Below, piece after piece: positions 52,224 to 61,343 of a stretch of DNA of 64,000 bases. The position numbers were made by a program, and so were the translations under genes. Location of the stretch: NCBI GenBank assembly GCA_964567755.1, contig CAZMNW010000029.1, forward strand, positions 1-64,000. The letters run 5' to 3'. Numbering within the stretch: position 1 is the first letter of the stretch; each line of letters starts with the position of its first letter. This DNA is from DASRJW01 sp964567755. Lineage in GTDB: Bacteria; Krumholzibacteriota; Krumholzibacteriia; G020349025. A model generated the notes under the pieces. It searched no databases and was not told the DNA's origin. It saw only the letters and a program-made list of their open reading frames with translations.

Positions 52224-52489
52224 AGCGCCAGGCCTCTTGCAGTGACGGTGCTCGCGCCCTTCGCCCCTTGCAGACTGCAACGCATCCCGAGGTGCCGACG
52301 CCGGGGGATAGCCTCTGTCCTGTCTTTTCTTGCCGGGGATGTTTCGATCCGTGCGTGGACTCGCGTGGACCATGGGTGCGCCTCATCGCGGCCCACGCGC
52401 ACCTGGTATGCGCGTTGCGGGGGTCCTGTCTGGCCCTCCCCGCACGATTCGCGGCCCATCATCCAGGCCATGGAGGCCGGAGGTTTTCG

Positions 52490-53068
52490 ATGGCGACACG
52501 CACACCCACGGCGAACCGCATGCTGCGAGTTGTCGAGCATCACGGCAGCACGTGGGAGCTCTCCGCGCCGCCTGCGAGTGAGGCGCGCTCACTCGGCGAG
52601 GCGGGTCGGATCTATGAAGAGGCACGTGCCTGCCTGCGCTCGCATCGCGAGGCCGAGGCCTTCGATCTCTTGCAAGAGGTGCTGTGGCACCAGCCGGAGC
52701 ACGCCGAAGCGTTGTCCTTCTTCGGCTTGTGCCTGGCGAAGCTGCATGGCGACACAGCGCAAGCGGTCGAGATCTGTGCGCAGGCGCTGGCGCTCGCTCC
52801 GAGTGATGCCGCCGTGCGGACCAACCTCGGCCGCGTGCAGCGAATGCATGGCGACACGGCGGCCGCCCACCGCAGCTTCCTCGTCGCCTACCGTCAAGAT
52901 CCAGCGAACCCGGCCCCAGCCACCGAGCTGGCGCGAATGGGTGTACGGCGCCGACCGGTGTTGCCGTTCTTGCCGCGCCAACACTGGTGCAACATCCTGC
53001 TGGGCCGAGCGCGGCAGTGCATGCAGCAATGGATCCGCGCCGGCCAGTACCGCGAGCGCGCTTCCTGA
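52490..53068 (+). CDS. Tetratricopeptide repeat protein
   Basis: 192 aa, cytoplasmic, no signal peptide. Residues ~40-145 form about three TPR-like helix pairs (LGEAGRIYEEARACLRSHRE, EAFDLLQEVLWHQPEHAEAL, TAQAVEICAQALALAPSDAA). The C-terminal tail is basic. TPRs mediate protein-protein contact; the partner is unknown. The ATG has GGAGG 7 nt upstream. Its stop lies at the edge of a 45-bp direct repeat; the original neighbour on the right was probably the convergent E1 gene now beginning at 55398. Confidence 0.85.
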   Translation: MATRTPTANRMLRVVEHHGSTWELSAPPASEARSLGEAGRIYEEARACLRSHREAEAFDLLQEVLWHQPEHAEALSFFGLCLAKLHGDTAQAVEICAQALALAPSDAAVRTNLGRVQRMHGDTAAAHRSFLVAYRQDPANPAPATELARMGVRRRPVLPFLPRQHWCNILLGRARQCMQQWIRAGQYRERAS

Positions 53069-53108
53069 GCACTCAGAATCGCAGCAGATCCACCAGGACG
53101 CGCGTCAC
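53064..53108. repeat. Left copy of 45-bp direct repeat flanking an inserted segment
   Basis: This 45-bp sequence matches 55389-55433 with about three mismatches (CCTGAG, two variable bases, CTCAGAATCGCAGCAGATCC and on). The right copy contains the last codons and stop of the 2-oxoacid dehydrogenase E1 gene; this left copy is a detached fragment of that gene end next to the TPR stop codon. Confidence 0.9.
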
Positions 53109-55388
53109 GAGGCACGGCGCAGTGGCGAGCACGAAAGGGGCAGGCCGATCAGCTCGGCGAGGCACCCGTCGACGACGCCAACTGCGACCGCTTGCTCCAC
53201 AACGCCCACGGCGAATCGACGAGACCGGGCGTTACCTTGGAGCGGACGTCAGTGCCTCTGAGGTTTTGTAGACGTACTCGTGCTGCGCGTCGCGCAGCGT
53301 CAGGGTCCCGTCGCCGACGACGAAATCCAGTCCGCTGAAGCCGGGTACGATCGTGATGAAGGAGATCGTGCCGTCGGGGTTCTTGCGCGACGCCATCTCG
53401 CTCGACCACTCGCCGAAGTCGAAAACCGTCGTCGCGCCTTTCTTGTTCACGACGATCTCGCCGACCGCCGGGTGCTCGTACTTTGGGGCGAGCTTGCCCG
53501 CCTCGGTCGCGTCGGCCGGCACCGTCAATCGCTCGCGCTCGGCGGCAATCTCGTCGAAGAACGTCTTCGCGGCTGCCGCGATCTGGCCGTCGGCCTCCGC
53601 GTTGCCGTCGAACAGTACCTCGAGCAGCTTGCGGCGGAACACCGAGCGCACCAGCCAGCCGGGATCGCCGTTCGTCAGGATCACTGCGCCAACGCCGTGC
53701 TCCGGCAGCCACATCATGTCGCTATGGAATCCGATCATGTCGCCGCCGTGATGGACGACGGGTGTGCCGTACTGCGTGTTCACGAACAGGCCCATGCCGT
53801 AGGTAATGTCGGTGCCGACGACGACCTGCGGCGCGCGCCGCGCCAACAGCTGTTCCTTCGAGACATAGCTCTTGCCGTCTGGCAGCTTGCCCTCGCCAAG
53901 CTCCATGACGACGTACTTCATCACGTCGTTCACTGAGCTCCACGCGCCGCCCGCAGGGCGCACCGGCACGATCGACAGATTCGTGCGCGCCTCCGCCAGC
54001 GCCGGCATGCCGTCGATGTCGGGCGCATGTGCCACGGCGACGTTGCCCTTCTGCGCTTCGGCAAAGTCGTGCGTTGTTGCGTTCATGCCGAGCGGATCGA
54101 ACACCAACGTCTGCATCGCCTGGTCGTACGCCGCGCCCAGTTCGAGCTTCGGGAATGCGACGTGTCCGCCGAGGAACCCGGCGGCCGCGGCCATCGGGTT
54201 CGAGTACTGAAACAGCTCGCCGAACTTGCTCGTAGGCTGCATCGTCGCGAGCACGGCGATCACCTTGTCGGGTGTGACGCCATCGAATTCGAGCAGCCAC
54301 TCGAGATCCTGGCGCGGCATGCCGGTGCACGCACAGATGAGGTGCTTGATCAGCACTTTGCTCGTGACGTCGGCGTCGCCGAGCTTGAACGATGTCAGCA
54401 CCGTCGTCGCAGGAGTGTCCCAGGTGAGCTTCTTTTCGTCGACGAGCTTGGCGAGCATCAGCGTCGCCATCGCCTTGGTGTTCGACGCGATCATGTACCT
54501 CGTGTCCGCGTCGACCTTCGCGGGCTTGCCGAGCTCGCGCGCGCCGAAGCCCTCGGCGAGCACGACGCGGCCGTCCTGGTAGAGGCCGAGCGAGACGCCC
54601 GGCACGCCGGTGAGCTTCATCGACATCTCGACGAACTTTTTGAGCTCCGCCAGGCGCGCATCATCGAGCGCGTTCGCCTTCTTGCCCGCGAACGATTCGC
54701 GGCTTCGTCCCTTCGGCAACAACTTGCCGTAGATCAAACCGACCTGGGCCGCGCGCTTCTCGCCGATTGCCTGCGCCATGTCGTAGATCGCGACCGTCCA
54801 CGTGTCGTTGGCCCGCCGCACGTCAACGCCGACGTCGCGCTGCTCGTTCGGCGACGTCTGGTACGTGTACGACTTGCAATCGGTCCAACCGTCTTTGTCG
54901 GCGATCGGCGTGGTGACCTTGAGGGGCCACTTCGCGTCGGGTTTGTACATGGCCCACGCGGCCGAAACCGCGGCGTCGGCGGCAGCGGCGTCCGTCACGG
55001 CCACATCGAGCAAGGCGATAAACGATCCGCCCTCGGGTGTCTCGAGGATCGTCGCTGGCCCGCGCACAACAAGCGACCAGCCCGCGGGCGCGACGAACGT
55101 GTTGCCGGCGACGGTCGTTTTCGGTGTGTCGGCGGCGATGCGCTCGGGCGCGAGGGCCGCCGCCGCGCACGCGCTGCTCTGGACGACATGGATGACGACA
55201 ACGAGACGGACGGAGAGGTTGGATGCGCGCATGATCGCTCCTCCAGCCCGAGGGGTGGTTGATCTCCGGTCTCTAACCCATTGGCCGGTCCGAGAGTACC
55301 CCCGGCGGGACGCCGCGTCGAGCGCGACTTGACGCGCCGGACCGCGCCAGCGATGGATCGGCGCCCGCCAGCGCCGCGGGCACGATAG
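53109..55388. mobile_element. Inserted 2.28-kb segment carrying a serine hydrolase gene
   Basis: The segment between the 45-bp direct repeats holds only the serine hydrolase gene plus short flanks. Removing it and one repeat copy would place the convergent TPR and E1 genes 4 nt apart, in the tight packing seen elsewhere, so this looks like a recent acquisition. No transposase, integrase or terminal inverted repeat is visible; the mechanism is unclear. The cargo protein is richer in lysine and aspartate than its neighbours, which also fits a foreign origin. Confidence 0.65.
53232..55232 (-). CDS. Secreted serine hydrolase, class C beta-lactamase family
   Basis: 666 aa. The N terminus is a hydrophobic signal sequence (VRLVVVIHVVQSSACAAA). 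A unique ~170-residue N-terminal domain is followed by a penicillin-binding/beta-lactamase fold with SxxK SNTK (~250-253), YSN (~343) and HHGG (the KTG-equivalent) motifs, then a C-terminal DUF3471-like region. Such enzymes include esterases and D-aminopeptidases as well as beta-lactamases; resistance cannot be claimed. GGAGGAG precedes the ATG. It is the cargo of the segment between the direct repeats. Confidence 0.88.
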   Translation of the reverse strand: MRASNLSVRLVVVIHVVQSSACAAAALAPERIAADTPKTTVAGNTFVAPAGWSLVVRGPATILETPEGGSFIALLDVAVTDAAAADAAVSAAWAMYKPDAKWPLKVTTPIADKDGWTDCKSYTYQTSPNEQRDVGVDVRRANDTWTVAIYDMAQAIGEKRAAQVGLIYGKLLPKGRSRESFAGKKANALDDARLAELKKFVEMSMKLTGVPGVSLGLYQDGRVVLAEGFGARELGKPAKVDADTRYMIASNTKAMATLMLAKLVDEKKLTWDTPATTVLTSFKLGDADVTSKVLIKHLICACTGMPRQDLEWLLEFDGVTPDKVIAVLATMQPTSKFGELFQYSNPMAAAAGFLGGHVAFPKLELGAAYDQAMQTLVFDPLGMNATTHDFAEAQKGNVAVAHAPDIDGMPALAEARTNLSIVPVRPAGGAWSSVNDVMKYVVMELGEGKLPDGKSYVSKEQLLARRAPQVVVGTDITYGMGLFVNTQYGTPVVHHGGDMIGFHSDMMWLPEHGVGAVILTNGDPGWLVRSVFRRKLLEVLFDGNAEADGQIAAAAKTFFDEIAAERERLTVPADATEAGKLAPKYEHPAVGEIVVNKKGATTVFDFGEWSSEMASRKNPDGTISFITIVPGFSGLDFVVGDGTLTLRDAQHEYVYKTSEALTSAPR

Positions 55389-55433
55389 CCTGAGGCCTCA
55401 GAATCGCAGCAGATCCACCAGGACACGCGTCAC
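55389..55433. repeat. Right copy of 45-bp direct repeat, at the E1 gene 3' end
   Basis: This copy overlaps the last 36 bases of the E1 gene including its stop codon (55398-55400) and nine bases beyond. It matches 53064-53108 with about three mismatches. Because it is part of an intact gene it is probably the original copy. Confidence 0.9.
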
Positions 55434-57446
55434 ATCCTCGGCGCTCGGCAGCACCGCTGCCTCCAGGCTCGGCGCGAAGGGGACGAACGAGTCGCGCGCA
55501 CCCAGGCGCTTCACCGGCGCGTCGAGGTACTCGAAGGCTTCGTCAGCGATGCGAGCGGCGATCTCGCCGCCCAAGCCGCCGAAAAGCGCCGCCTCGTGCA
55601 AGACCAGCACCCGCGAGGTGCGCTTGACGCTCCGGAGCACCGTGTCCATGTCGAGCGGCAACAACGTCCGTAAGTCGATGACCTCGACGGAGGCACCCTG
55701 CTCGTCTTCGAGTCGCTTCGCGGCCTGCACCGCGCGCACCACGCCGCTACCCCAGGTGACCACCGTTACATCGGAACCCGCTCTCTCGATGCGAGCCCGG
55801 CCGAACGGCACCAGGTAATCCGCGTCGGGCTCCAGCGTCTTGGTGTACACCTGACGGTACAAGCCCTTGTGCTCGAGGAAGAGCACTGGATCGTCGAGTC
55901 GACACGCCGTCTTGATCAGCCCTTTGGCGTCGGCGGCGTTGCTCGGATAGGCGATGGTCCAGCCCGGGGTGTGGGCGTAGAACGCCTCGATGGACTGCGA
56001 GTGGAAGGGGCCGCCGCGGATGTAGCCGCCGACCGCGACACGCACGACCATGGGCGTCGTCCAGGCCCCGGCGCTACGCCAGCGCAACGTCGGGATCTCG
56101 TTGCGCAGCTGCATGAACCCCGGCCAGATGTAGTCGCCGAACTGGATCTCGATCACGGGTTTGTAACCGCCGATGGACATGCCATGGGCGACGCCGACGA
56201 TGCTGGCTTCGGCGAGCGGCGCGTTGCCGACACGGTCCGGAAACAAATCCGTGAGCCCACGAGTGGCGCCGAACACGCCCCCTTTCGGGTCGGCGATGTC
56301 CTCGCCCCACATGACGATCTTGGGGTTGCGCTCCATTTCCTCTCGCAGACCGCGGTTGATCGCTTCCACCATGGTGATAGGACTGTCGCCGAGCGTACGC
56401 ATCTCGCGCTCTTCGATGCGCGGGTTCAGACCGCTGTAGATGTCGGCCATCACCGTGTCGGGATTCGGCTGCGGATGCGCGTCGGCCTCGTCGGCGGCGG
56501 CATCCACCTCGGCGCGGATGCGTGCGTGCAACTCCTCCTTCTCCGCCTCGGTGATCAAGCCCATCTGCATGAGTTGGAGCTCGGTGTGTCGCAGTGGATC
56601 GCGTTGGCGCACCTTTTCGATCTCGTCGACACTGCGATACTTGGCCTGATCGTCCGAGGACGAGTGCGACTCGAGACGCACGACGTGCCCCTCCACCAGG
56701 AGCGGCGTGTGCGTGCGGCGCATCTCGTCCACCAGCGGACGCAACGTGGTGTACATCTCGGTGAAACGCGTGCCGTCGACCTCGACGGTGCGCAGGCGGA
56801 ACCCGCGCGCCATCTCACTGATTCGTGCCCCGGTCTGGGTGGACTGCGGCACGCTGATGGCATAGCCATTGTTCTGCACCAGAAAGAGAACGGGCAGGCG
56901 CTCGCGGCTCGCCCAGTTCAGCGCCTCGTAGAACTCGCCCTCGCTCGTGGCCCCCTCGCCGCTCGAAACGTAGACGATGTCGTTTCGGCCATCGGCCACC
57001 ACCGCCTTGGCCATGCCGACCGCCGGCAGGTACTGCGTGCCAGTGCATGCGGTCGGCGACACCACTCGCAGCGGCCGCGACGAGAAGTGCTCCGACATGT
57101 TGCGTCCGTTCGAGTTCGGATCCCCTTCGCGCGCCAAGAGTCCGAGGAAAATGTCGCGGAGCGGCATGCCGAGGCCGACCACGAGGGCCTTCTCACGGTA
57201 GTAAGGAAAGAACCAGTCCCGTCCCGGCTGCAGCAGCATCGACATGCAGATCTGCAGCTTTTCATGTCCGCGGCTGGACGCATGGAAAGAACACTTTCCC
57301 GACTTCACGAACACCTTGGTGCGTTCCTCGACGTAGAAGACGTAGAGCATCTTCTCGTAGAGCGTCCGCAGCACCTCGACCGGCACTTGCGGCCGGCGCC
57401 CTGTAGGCCCTGTCTTGCGTTCCGTTCTTGCCACGAGCTCCCTCAT
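55398..57446 (-). CDS. 2-oxoacid (branched-chain) dehydrogenase E1, fused alpha-beta subunits
   Basis: 682 aa with the alpha part at the N terminus and the beta part from about residue 345 (TMVEAINRGLREEMERNPKI). The thiamine-diphosphate motif is GEGATSEGEF (~163) with NN at ~192, and HSSSDDQAKYRS is the phosphorylation-loop-like region. The beta part has MWGEDIADPKGGVFG and EIQFGDYIWPGFMQL. It fits the 2-oxoisovalerate-type E1 of FCB bacteria; pyruvate is possible. E2 and E3 are not in the window. The 3' end is duplicated at 53064. Confidence 0.92.
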   Translation of the reverse strand: MRELVARTERKTGPTGRRPQVPVEVLRTLYEKMLYVFYVEERTKVFVKSGKCSFHASSRGHEKLQICMSMLLQPGRDWFFPYYREKALVVGLGMPLRDIFLGLLAREGDPNSNGRNMSEHFSSRPLRVVSPTACTGTQYLPAVGMAKAVVADGRNDIVYVSSGEGATSEGEFYEALNWASRERLPVLFLVQNNGYAISVPQSTQTGARISEMARGFRLRTVEVDGTRFTEMYTTLRPLVDEMRRTHTPLLVEGHVVRLESHSSSDDQAKYRSVDEIEKVRQRDPLRHTELQLMQMGLITEAEKEELHARIRAEVDAAADEADAHPQPNPDTVMADIYSGLNPRIEEREMRTLGDSPITMVEAINRGLREEMERNPKIVMWGEDIADPKGGVFGATRGLTDLFPDRVGNAPLAEASIVGVAHGMSIGGYKPVIEIQFGDYIWPGFMQLRNEIPTLRWRSAGAWTTPMVVRVAVGGYIRGGPFHSQSIEAFYAHTPGWTIAYPSNAADAKGLIKTACRLDDPVLFLEHKGLYRQVYTKTLEPDADYLVPFGRARIERAGSDVTVVTWGSGVVRAVQAAKRLEDEQGASVEVIDLRTLLPLDMDTVLRSVKRTSRVLVLHEAALFGGLGGEIAARIADEAFEYLDAPVKRLGARDSFVPFAPSLEAAVLPSAEDVTRVLVDLLRF

Positions 57447-57792
57447 CCTTCACGGCCTCCCACTGCTTCAGCGAACGGCGCGCATCGACTCCAGCGCCCC
57501 GCCCGAGGCTTCCGAGTTCCACCTGTTCCCCTGGTCCAGCCGCCTCGAAAAGGAGCGGTTCGCAGGGCTGACTTGCACAAAACTAACCGGGACACCCGCT
57601 CGAGCGCAAGTGCACTCAGATTCGATCAAGGAAGCATAACCTATTCAAAATAAATAACTAAAATATTTATCCTAAGAAGAAATCGAGTGACCCAAGCGCA
57701 GAGATAGGCAAACTGAGTGCCGACCCTGGGTTCCCCGCTCGCTCCGTACCGGTTCGAGGATCTCCCACGTTCGGACCTCCACCAGCCTTGGC
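57447..57792. other. 346-bp gap with an AT-rich island
   Basis: The gap lies between two minus-strand genes (E1 and the squalene/phytoene synthase). A striking AT-rich patch at about 57635-57680 (for example TTCAAAATAAATAACTAAAA) contrasts with the GC-rich surroundings and is a good candidate promoter for the E1 gene. No -35/-10 pair is clear. I see no RNA or protein gene. Confidence 0.4.
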
Positions 57793-58875
57793 TCAAGCGG
57801 GTGGCAGGACCGCCTGGAGGGCGGTGCGTCGCCGACCGTAAAACCAACGGATGGCAGAGTCGGAGAAGACGATGGCGCTCGTTGTCCCAACGGTGCGGCG
57901 CACCTCGCTCCGTCGCACGCGTGGCCGGGCTCCGGCGACGAACACCGCATCCTCGAGCAACGCATGCCGCAAGGTCGATGCGGCCAGGAAGAGCGGCCAA
58001 AGACAGAAGAGCCGCAGTCGCACCTCGCGCCGTGGCAGCACGAGTGTGAAGGCGAGCGCGGCATCCAACGAGCGCGCAGCCAGCGCCGCGATCTCGCCGA
58101 TCACATGCCGTGCCTGGATGCGGGATCCGGGGTCGAGCAACATCTCGGGCGCAATGCGGTGGCGATTCGCCCAAGCACGCGGCACGTAGCACGCGCCGCG
58201 GCGGAGGTCGTCGGCCATGTCCTTGACGATATTGGTGAGTTGCATGGCGCGACCGAACGGCTCGGCGAGCGCCGTCAGGCGGCGCTGGTGCTCGACATCC
58301 AACCGCGGCGACGTCGTCGCGAACAGGCGCACCAGCATCGCCCCCACGGTTCCCGCCACGATGTGACAATACCGTTCGAGATCGGCACCATCTTCGAGCT
58401 GCAACACGCCGCTCTGCACCCTCCGGACAGCGAAGTCGCGCATCCCGAGCGCCATCTCGTGCACGCAGGCTTCCACCGGAACACGCAAGGCTGCAGCTTC
58501 TGCCGCGAAGGCGCGCAACACGATCGCGGCGTCGTGGCACAATGCGTGATCCGCGTCGCTGCTTGCGACTCCGGCGAATGCACGCCCCCACTGCGCCGCG
58601 CGCACTTCCGCGTCGTCCCCGAGCGGGAACATGGCGGCGAACTCTTGCAGGAGCCGTGGCTTGGTTTCGACCTCCAGCCAGCGTGAATCTTCGACAGTGT
58701 CGGCCATGCGACACAACAGGTAAGCTTCCCGAACCACGTCTTGAAGTGGTGCCGGCAATACACGGATGTTGAGCGCAAATGTGCGCGAAACGCGCGGCAG
58801 CATGGTCCGGCAATAAGTCCGAGCCGCCGCGATGGACTCGCTCGGGTGTCGGCTGCGGAAGAGCGCTCGTGACAT
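57793..58875 (-). CDS. Squalene/phytoene synthase family protein
   Basis: 360 aa. The trans-prenyltransferase head-to-head fold has SRTFALNIRVLP (~30-41), the first aspartate-rich motif in LLCRMADTVEDS (DTVED, ~59-63), and the second in LTNIVKDMADDLRRGACYVP. The SRTFALNI start resembles squalene synthases more than phytoene synthases. It would join two farnesyl diphosphates, leading to squalene for hopanoids or related lipids. No cyclase or desaturase gene is nearby. GGGGG precedes the ATG, which is divergent from the hydrolase gene. Confidence 0.88.
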   Translation of the reverse strand: MSRALFRSRHPSESIAAARTYCRTMLPRVSRTFALNIRVLPAPLQDVVREAYLLCRMADTVEDSRWLEVETKPRLLQEFAAMFPLGDDAEVRAAQWGRAFAGVASSDADHALCHDAAIVLRAFAAEAAALRVPVEACVHEMALGMRDFAVRRVQSGVLQLEDGADLERYCHIVAGTVGAMLVRLFATTSPRLDVEHQRRLTALAEPFGRAMQLTNIVKDMADDLRRGACYVPRAWANRHRIAPEMLLDPGSRIQARHVIGEIAALAARSLDAALAFTLVLPRREVRLRLFCLWPLFLAASTLRHALLEDAVFVAGARPRVRRSEVRRTVGTTSAIVFSDSAIRWFYGRRRTALQAVLPPA

Positions 58876-58947
58876 GCAACCCCCGAGAGGGGACGATAGC
58901 ACGCGCCGAGTCCGTTGCAGTACCCGGCGCGCCGGAGGCAGCCATCG

Positions 58948-59628
58948 ATGATGCGCAGGGTGGAGTCGCTGCGGATCGCGGGCCCGGCGGGCACCCTCGA
59001 GGCCGTTCTCGATTGGCCCGCGGGCGAGCCGCAAGGTGTGGCCCTCTTGTGCCACCCGCATCCGCTGCATGGCGGCAGCATGCACACCAAGGCATTGCAT
59101 CGCACAGCGCGTGCGCTCGTCTCCGCCCAACTGATGACGCTGCGCTTCAATTTTCGCGGCGTCGGCGGCAGCACGGGCACTTTCGCCCATGGCGACGGCG
59201 AACTGCAAGATGCAGACGCTGCCTTGCAGCACCTGCGCGCACGCTGGCCAGCGAGCCCGATCGTGCTGGGCGGGTTTTCCTTCGGCGCCTTCATCGCCAT
59301 GCGACTGGCGACGCAACGCGCGGCAGATGTCCGCTTCGTTGCCCTCCTGACGCTGGCGCCACCGATCGAGATGTTCGACTTCGGCTTCCTCGCCGGCACC
59401 CGCGTGCCCATGCTGGTGGCCGCCGGCGCCAACGATCCATTCTGCCCGCTGCCGTCGCTGTTGGCACTCCAGGGTCGGATCGGTGGCGCGGCCGAGCTGG
59501 CGGTGATTCCTGCCGCCGGGCATCTGCTTCTCGAACAGCTCGACCGGCTCGAGACGACGGTGCACCGCTTCGTCGCGCGCCTTCTCGCCGCGCCAATGCG
59601 GCCTCCGACGCACCTTGAGGATCGCTGA
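58948..59628 (+). CDS. Alpha/beta hydrolase (CocE/KT-like, COG2945 type)
   Basis: 226 aa. The fold's HPHP motif (LLCHPHPLHGGSMHTKA) and nucleophile elbow GGFSFGAF with the later catalytic His in AAGHLLLEQ fit the COG2945-type alpha/beta hydrolases, often annotated as esterases. No signal peptide. Start: tandem ATGs at 58948-58953 behind GGAGG (10 nt). It follows the divergent squalene/phytoene synthase gene by 72 bp and precedes the formimidoyltransferase gene by 32 nt. Substrate unknown. Confidence 0.85.
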   Translation: MMRRVESLRIAGPAGTLEAVLDWPAGEPQGVALLCHPHPLHGGSMHTKALHRTARALVSAQLMTLRFNFRGVGGSTGTFAHGDGELQDADAALQHLRARWPASPIVLGGFSFGAFIAMRLATQRAADVRFVALLTLAPPIEMFDFGFLAGTRVPMLVAAGANDPFCPLPSLLALQGRIGGAAELAVIPAAGHLLLEQLDRLETTVHRFVARLLAAPMRPPTHLEDR

Positions 59629-59660
59629 CCGCTGCTCTACGATGCTGCCTTGGAGGCTCC

Positions 59661-61343
59661 ATGCGCTGGATCGAATGTGTGCCCAATTTCAGCGAGGGTC
59701 GCGATCGCGACGTTGTCGACGCCATCGCCGCCGCGGTGCAATCCGTCGATGGCGTGCGCCTGCTGGACGTGGATCCGGGGCAGGCGACGAACCGCACCGT
59801 GTTCACCTTCGTGGGCGCACCCGACGCCGTCCAGGAAGCCGCCTTCCGCGCCATCCGCACCGCCGCCGAGCGTATCGATATGCGCGCGCACCATGGCGAG
59901 CACGCGCGCCTCGGCGCCACCGACGTCTGCCCATTCGTGCCGCTCGACGGCGCGAGCATGGACGAGTGCGTGCAATTGGCTCGACGCCTCGGCGAACGCG
60001 TCGGCGCCGAGTTGAAGATCCCGGTCTACTTGTACGAAGAAGCCGCCACGCGACCCGAGCGCCGCAACCTCGCCACCATTCGCGCCGGCGAGTACGAGGG
60101 CTTGGAAGCCAAGCTGCGGCATCCGGATTGGCGGCCAGATTTCGGCCCGGCGCATTTCGACGCGCGGACCGGCGCCACCGTCATCGGTGCGCGCGAATTC
60201 CTCGTCGCCTACAATATCAACCTGAACACACGCGACAAGAAACTGGCGCACGACATCGCCCTCGACCTGCGCGAGGCCGGACGTGCGCTGCGCGGCCCCG
60301 ACGGCAAGTTCGTGCGCGACGCCCAAGGAGCGCCGATGCAGCGTCCCGGTCGCTTCCCCCACGTCAAAGCCGTGGGCTGGTACATCGAGGAGTACGGCCG
60401 GGCACAGATTTCGATCAACCTGACGAACTTGAAGGTGACGCCTTTGCACGCCGTCTTCGACGCCGCCTGCGAGGAAGCAGAGCGACGTGGATTGCGTGTC
60501 ACTGGGAGCGAGATCGTGGGACTCGTGCCACGCGCGGTGCTGCTGGATGCCGGGCGGCACTATTTGCGCCGGCAAGGCCGCTCGGCCGGCGTGCCCGAAC
60601 GCGAGCTGCTGCACATCGCCGTGCGCTCGCTCGGCCTCGACGAAATCAGTCCATTCGACGCCGCCACCAAGGTGGTGGAATACCGCGTCCGCGACGCTGC
60701 GGCACAACGCTGGCGCAGCGGTGCACTGGACGCATTCGTCGACGCGCTGTCGACCGAGAGCCCCGTTCCCGGTGGCGGCAGTGTGGCCGCGGTATGCGGC
60801 GCGCTCGCGGCGGCGCTCGCGGCGATGGTGGCCAATCTCACGCTCGCGCCTTCGACAGCCAACGAAACACGTCAAGAGCTCGAGCGACTCGCCCTCGGCG
60901 CGCAAGAGCTCAAGGACGATTTCCTCGTCGCCATCGATGCCGACGCCGCCGCTTTCGCCGCGGTGCTCGCGGCGATGCGCCTCCCACGCGCCGACCTCGC
61001 CACCCGCGACGCCGCTGTGCGCAATGCGACGCGCGGCGCCACCGTGATCCCACTCGCGGTGTTGGAGAAATCTGCCCAAGCCGCCGCGCTCGCCGCGACC
61101 GCCGCACGACTGGGGACGCGGACGGCGCTCTCCGATGCCGGCGTCGCCGCCCTTTGCGCCGCGACCGCCGCCGAGTCCGCCTATTACAATGTGCTCATCA
61201 ACCTCGCCAACCTGAATCATGCCGATGACGCCGACTTCGTCACCCAAACACGCGCCGCCGCCAGTCGCGCCTTGGACAGCAGCATCACCCACAGTGAAGT
61301 CGCGCGCGCCGCCGTGCGCGGCGCGCTCGAAGCACCTCGGTGA
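59661..61343 (+). CDS. ftcD: Glutamate formimidoyltransferase / formimidoyltetrahydrofolate cyclodeaminase
   Basis: 560 aa, bifunctional. Residues ~1-300 are the formimidoyltransferase (MRWIECVPNFSEGRDRDVV start, then GATDVCPFVPL and VAYNINLNT). Residues ~345-560 are the cyclodeaminase (STESPVPGGGSVAAVCGAL, AYYNVLINLANL). The pair moves the formimino group from formiminoglutamate to tetrahydrofolate and releases ammonia. It serves histidine breakdown, and formimino groups also arise in anaerobic purine breakdown, which may tie it to the 18712-26900 cluster. TTGGAGG precedes the ATG by 5 nt. Confidence 0.95.
   Translation: MRWIECVPNFSEGRDRDVVDAIAAAVQSVDGVRLLDVDPGQATNRTVFTFVGAPDAVQEAAFRAIRTAAERIDMRAHHGEHARLGATDVCPFVPLDGASMDECVQLARRLGERVGAELKIPVYLYEEAATRPERRNLATIRAGEYEGLEAKLRHPDWRPDFGPAHFDARTGATVIGAREFLVAYNINLNTRDKKLAHDIALDLREAGRALRGPDGKFVRDAQGAPMQRPGRFPHVKAVGWYIEEYGRAQISINLTNLKVTPLHAVFDAACEEAERRGLRVTGSEIVGLVPRAVLLDAGRHYLRRQGRSAGVPERELLHIAVRSLGLDEISPFDAATKVVEYRVRDAAAQRWRSGALDAFVDALSTESPVPGGGSVAAVCGALAAALAAMVANLTLAPSTANETRQELERLALGAQELKDDFLVAIDADAAAFAAVLAAMRLPRADLATRDAAVRNATRGATVIPLAVLEKSAQAAALAATAARLGTRTALSDAGVAALCAATAAESAYYNVLINLANLNHADDADFVTQTRAAASRALDSSITHSEVARAAVRGALEAPR

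Noticed and set aside
53232..55232. Calling the inserted gene a resistance beta-lactamase.
   Set aside because: The SxxK and YxN motifs are shared by esterases and peptidases, and the large extra N-terminal domain is not typical of resistance enzymes.
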